Shown here piece after piece: positions 5,876 through 7,045 of a stretch of DNA of 7,045 nucleotides. The stretch is from an uncultured Lachnospiraceae bacterium. GTDB lineage: Bacteria; Bacillota; Clostridia; Lachnospirales; Lachnospiraceae. How positions within the stretch are numbered: position 1 is the stretch's first letter; each line of letters begins with the position of its first letter. The position numbers and the translations under genes are program-made. The stretch covers positions 1-7,045 of the forward strand of contig CACZTA010000011.1 in assembly GCA_902783935.1 (NCBI GenBank), given 5' to 3'. Under the pieces are notes generated by a model that made no database searches, was not told the origin of the DNA, and saw only the letters and a list, made by a program, of their open reading frames with translations.

Positions 5876-7045
5876 TCAGTCAGCCTTTTTAAATTCGACC
5901 GGCCACTGAGCTCTGGCGACATATTCCCCGTCCGCCTGTTCGTAGAGATAGACGGTGCCTTCCGCGACACCTTCCGCTCCGTTCGTGTACAGCGTATACG
6001 GGAACTCCAGGGCTGTCAGGTTTTCTTCGATCACGGTTTCTTCTTCGACGCCGTTGACCGTCTGTACCAGCACGAGCCTGTAAGCGCCTCCCTCATAATT
6101 GGAAGGAGCCATCAGCACACCGCCGCCGCTCCAGCCGGTGCCCGTTACCGCCGGTGCTGCTGTCGGCGCTTCGGTGACAGCTGCCGGTTCAGCCGTGCTC
6201 GCGGCTGCAGCTTCTGTCGGCGCCGCAGGTGCTGCTGTCGCAGCAGCGGCAGGAGCCTCCGTCGGTGCTTCAGCCAGCGCTTCCGCAGCCGACTCGGCTG
6301 CGCGGGCTTTGGCCGCGTCATTGATCGTCAGGACCAGATCCGCGCCGCGTTCAACCATGGAACCGCTTGACGGATTCTGTGCCATAACCTGGTCTTCACC
6401 GACAGTATCACTCGAACCATACTCAAGTCTCACGATAAAACCGCTTGACTTCGCGTAGCTGACCGCATCCGCAGTGCTCACGCCCGTATAATCGTCCACG
6501 TAGATTTCTCCGCCGTCGGAGGAACCGCTGCTGACGGTGATCGTAATCATCGTCTGCGGTGTCACGCGTTCACCTTCTGCCGGTGATACGGAAATGACAT
6601 TTCCGATTTCGACATCCGATGACGCCTCTTTTTCAATCGTATAATTCGGGAAGCCCGCCTTCTTCAGCGTCGTCTCCGCATCCGTCACATACTGGTTCCG
6701 CAGGGAAGGTACAGCCTGTGTAACCGGGCCGCTGCTCTTATAATAGCCGAGTGCGGCGCCTTCTTCCACCACCACACCTGCAGCCGGCGTCTGCTCAATG
6801 ATTGTGCCCTCCGCCTGATCCGAGTTGTTCTCGCCCAGATAGCTCAGCGTCAGACCCTTATCCGCTGCCGTCTTGGTGGCATCCGCTTCCGTCATGCCGA
6901 CGATGTTCGGCACCTGGATCTTCGGCACGCCGGATTCAGTCGACGAAGCGGTTGATTCTGTCAGCTGATGCCGGTTCTGCGGACGGAAGAGTCCCGCCGC
7001 GCGCGCAATGAAGAATACCAGCACCGCGATGATCAGGCCGCAGAC
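5876..7045 (-). CDS. prkC: PASTA-domain Ser/Thr protein kinase PrkC, C-terminal part
   Basis: This is the transmembrane and extracellular part of a PrkC/PknB/Stk1-type kinase, which links detection of muropeptides or lipid II outside the cell to phosphorylation inside. The frame is open to the right edge, so the kinase domain lies off the window; kinase identity is inferred from the architecture and from the following rsgA. Counting from the edge, residues 1-20 are the transmembrane helix (AVLVFFIARAAGLF) and about 43-106, 108-174 and 179-243 are three PASTA repeats. The first starts with the typical VPNIVGM and has EQTPAAG; the second has AVPSL and VSPAEG; the third is divergent, lacking the initial Val-Pro (YVDDYTGV) but keeping AQNPSSG. 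An Ala/Pro/Thr/Glu linker (244-302) leads to an 80-residue domain (310-389) that I do not recognise, with alternating hydrophobic residues suggesting beta strands. A non-kinase PASTA protein cannot be fully excluded. Confidence 0.88.
   Translation of the reverse strand, partial: VCGLIIAVLVFFIARAAGLFRPQNRHQLTESTASSTESGVPKIQVPNIVGMTEADATKTAADKGLTLSYLGENNSDQAEGTIIEQTPAAGVVVEEGAALGYYKSSGPVTQAVPSLRNQYVTDAETTLKKAGFPNYTIEKEASSDVEIGNVISVSPAEGERVTPQTMITITVSSGSSDGGEIYVDDYTGVSTADAVSYAKSSGFIVRLEYGSSDTVGEDQVMAQNPSSGSMVERGADLVLTINDAAKARAAESAAEALAEAPTEAPAAAATAAPAAPTEAAAASTAEPAAVTEAPTAAPAVTGTGWSGGGVLMAPSNYEGGAYRLVLVQTVNGVEEETVIEENLTALEFPYTLYTNGAEGVAEGTVYLYEQADGEYVARAQWPVEFKKAD
6140..6316 (-). repeat. Low-complexity Ala/Pro/Thr/Glu linker coding region
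   Basis: This stretch of the kinase gene encodes about 59 residues made almost only of Ala, Pro, Thr, Glu and Ser, with irregular units such as EAPTEAP, TAAPAAPTEA and TEAPTAAPA. At the DNA level GGTGCTGCTGTCG (plus-strand reading) recurs exactly at 6153-6165 and 6228-6240. It is probably an extended flexible spacer holding the terminal domain away from the PASTA repeats. Such DNA is prone to length changes between strains. Confidence 0.75.

Noticed and set aside
5465..6370. A 301-codon plus-strand open frame across the rsgA-prkC junction
   Set aside because: It spans two genuine opposite-strand genes and its Arg/Cys-rich translation is the antisense of the Ala-rich linker.
6099..6458. An Ala-rich plus-strand open frame of 119 codons
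   Set aside because: Its composition simply mirrors the Ala/Pro linker and third PASTA repeat on the other strand; no independent evidence of coding.

Overview
The window looks like a piece of a moderately GC-rich Clostridia chromosome, most likely from the Lachnospiraceae. The best pointer is a minus-strand run of a PASTA-domain Ser/Thr kinase (PrkC), the ribosome-assembly GTPase RsgA and a ThiN-type thiamine pyrophosphokinase, which is a classic Firmicutes gene order. The family-level assignment is inference from protein character and base composition, not from a marker gene.

Layout: (1) Positions 1-1755, plus strand: the C-terminal 584 residues of a secreted or lipid-anchored 5'-nucleotidase / 2',3'-cyclic-nucleotide phosphodiesterase, whose N-terminus lies off the left edge. 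(2) Positions 1756-1871: a short convergent intergenic region holding one strong hairpin terminator. (3) Positions 7045 down to 1872, minus strand: five tightly packed genes in transcription order prkC (C-terminal part only), rsgA, thiN, rhaD, rhaB. Gaps are 3, 4, 56 and 5 nt. No promoter or convincing terminator is visible inside this run, so it may be a single operon, with the 56-nt gap before rhaD the only place where a separate transcript start is likely.

How the genes fit together: PrkC senses cell-wall fragments through extracellular PASTA repeats, RsgA matures the 30S subunit, and ThiN makes thiamine diphosphate; these are housekeeping and growth-control genes. RhaB and RhaD are the second and third steps of L-rhamnose breakdown, converting L-rhamnulose to L-rhamnulose-1-phosphate and then to dihydroxyacetone phosphate plus L-lactaldehyde. 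No rhamnose isomerase, transporter, mutarotase or regulator is present, so the pathway must be completed elsewhere. The facing phosphoesterase probably salvages nucleotides outside the membrane and has no evident link to the operon.

I see no defence system, CRISPR array, mobile element or RNA gene, and no clearly new system. The points most worth a second look are the absence of rpe from its usual place between rsgA and thiN, the joining of a catabolic rhaDB pair to this housekeeping cluster, and the unusual extracellular tail of the kinase (Ala/Pro/Glu linker plus an unrecognised terminal domain).
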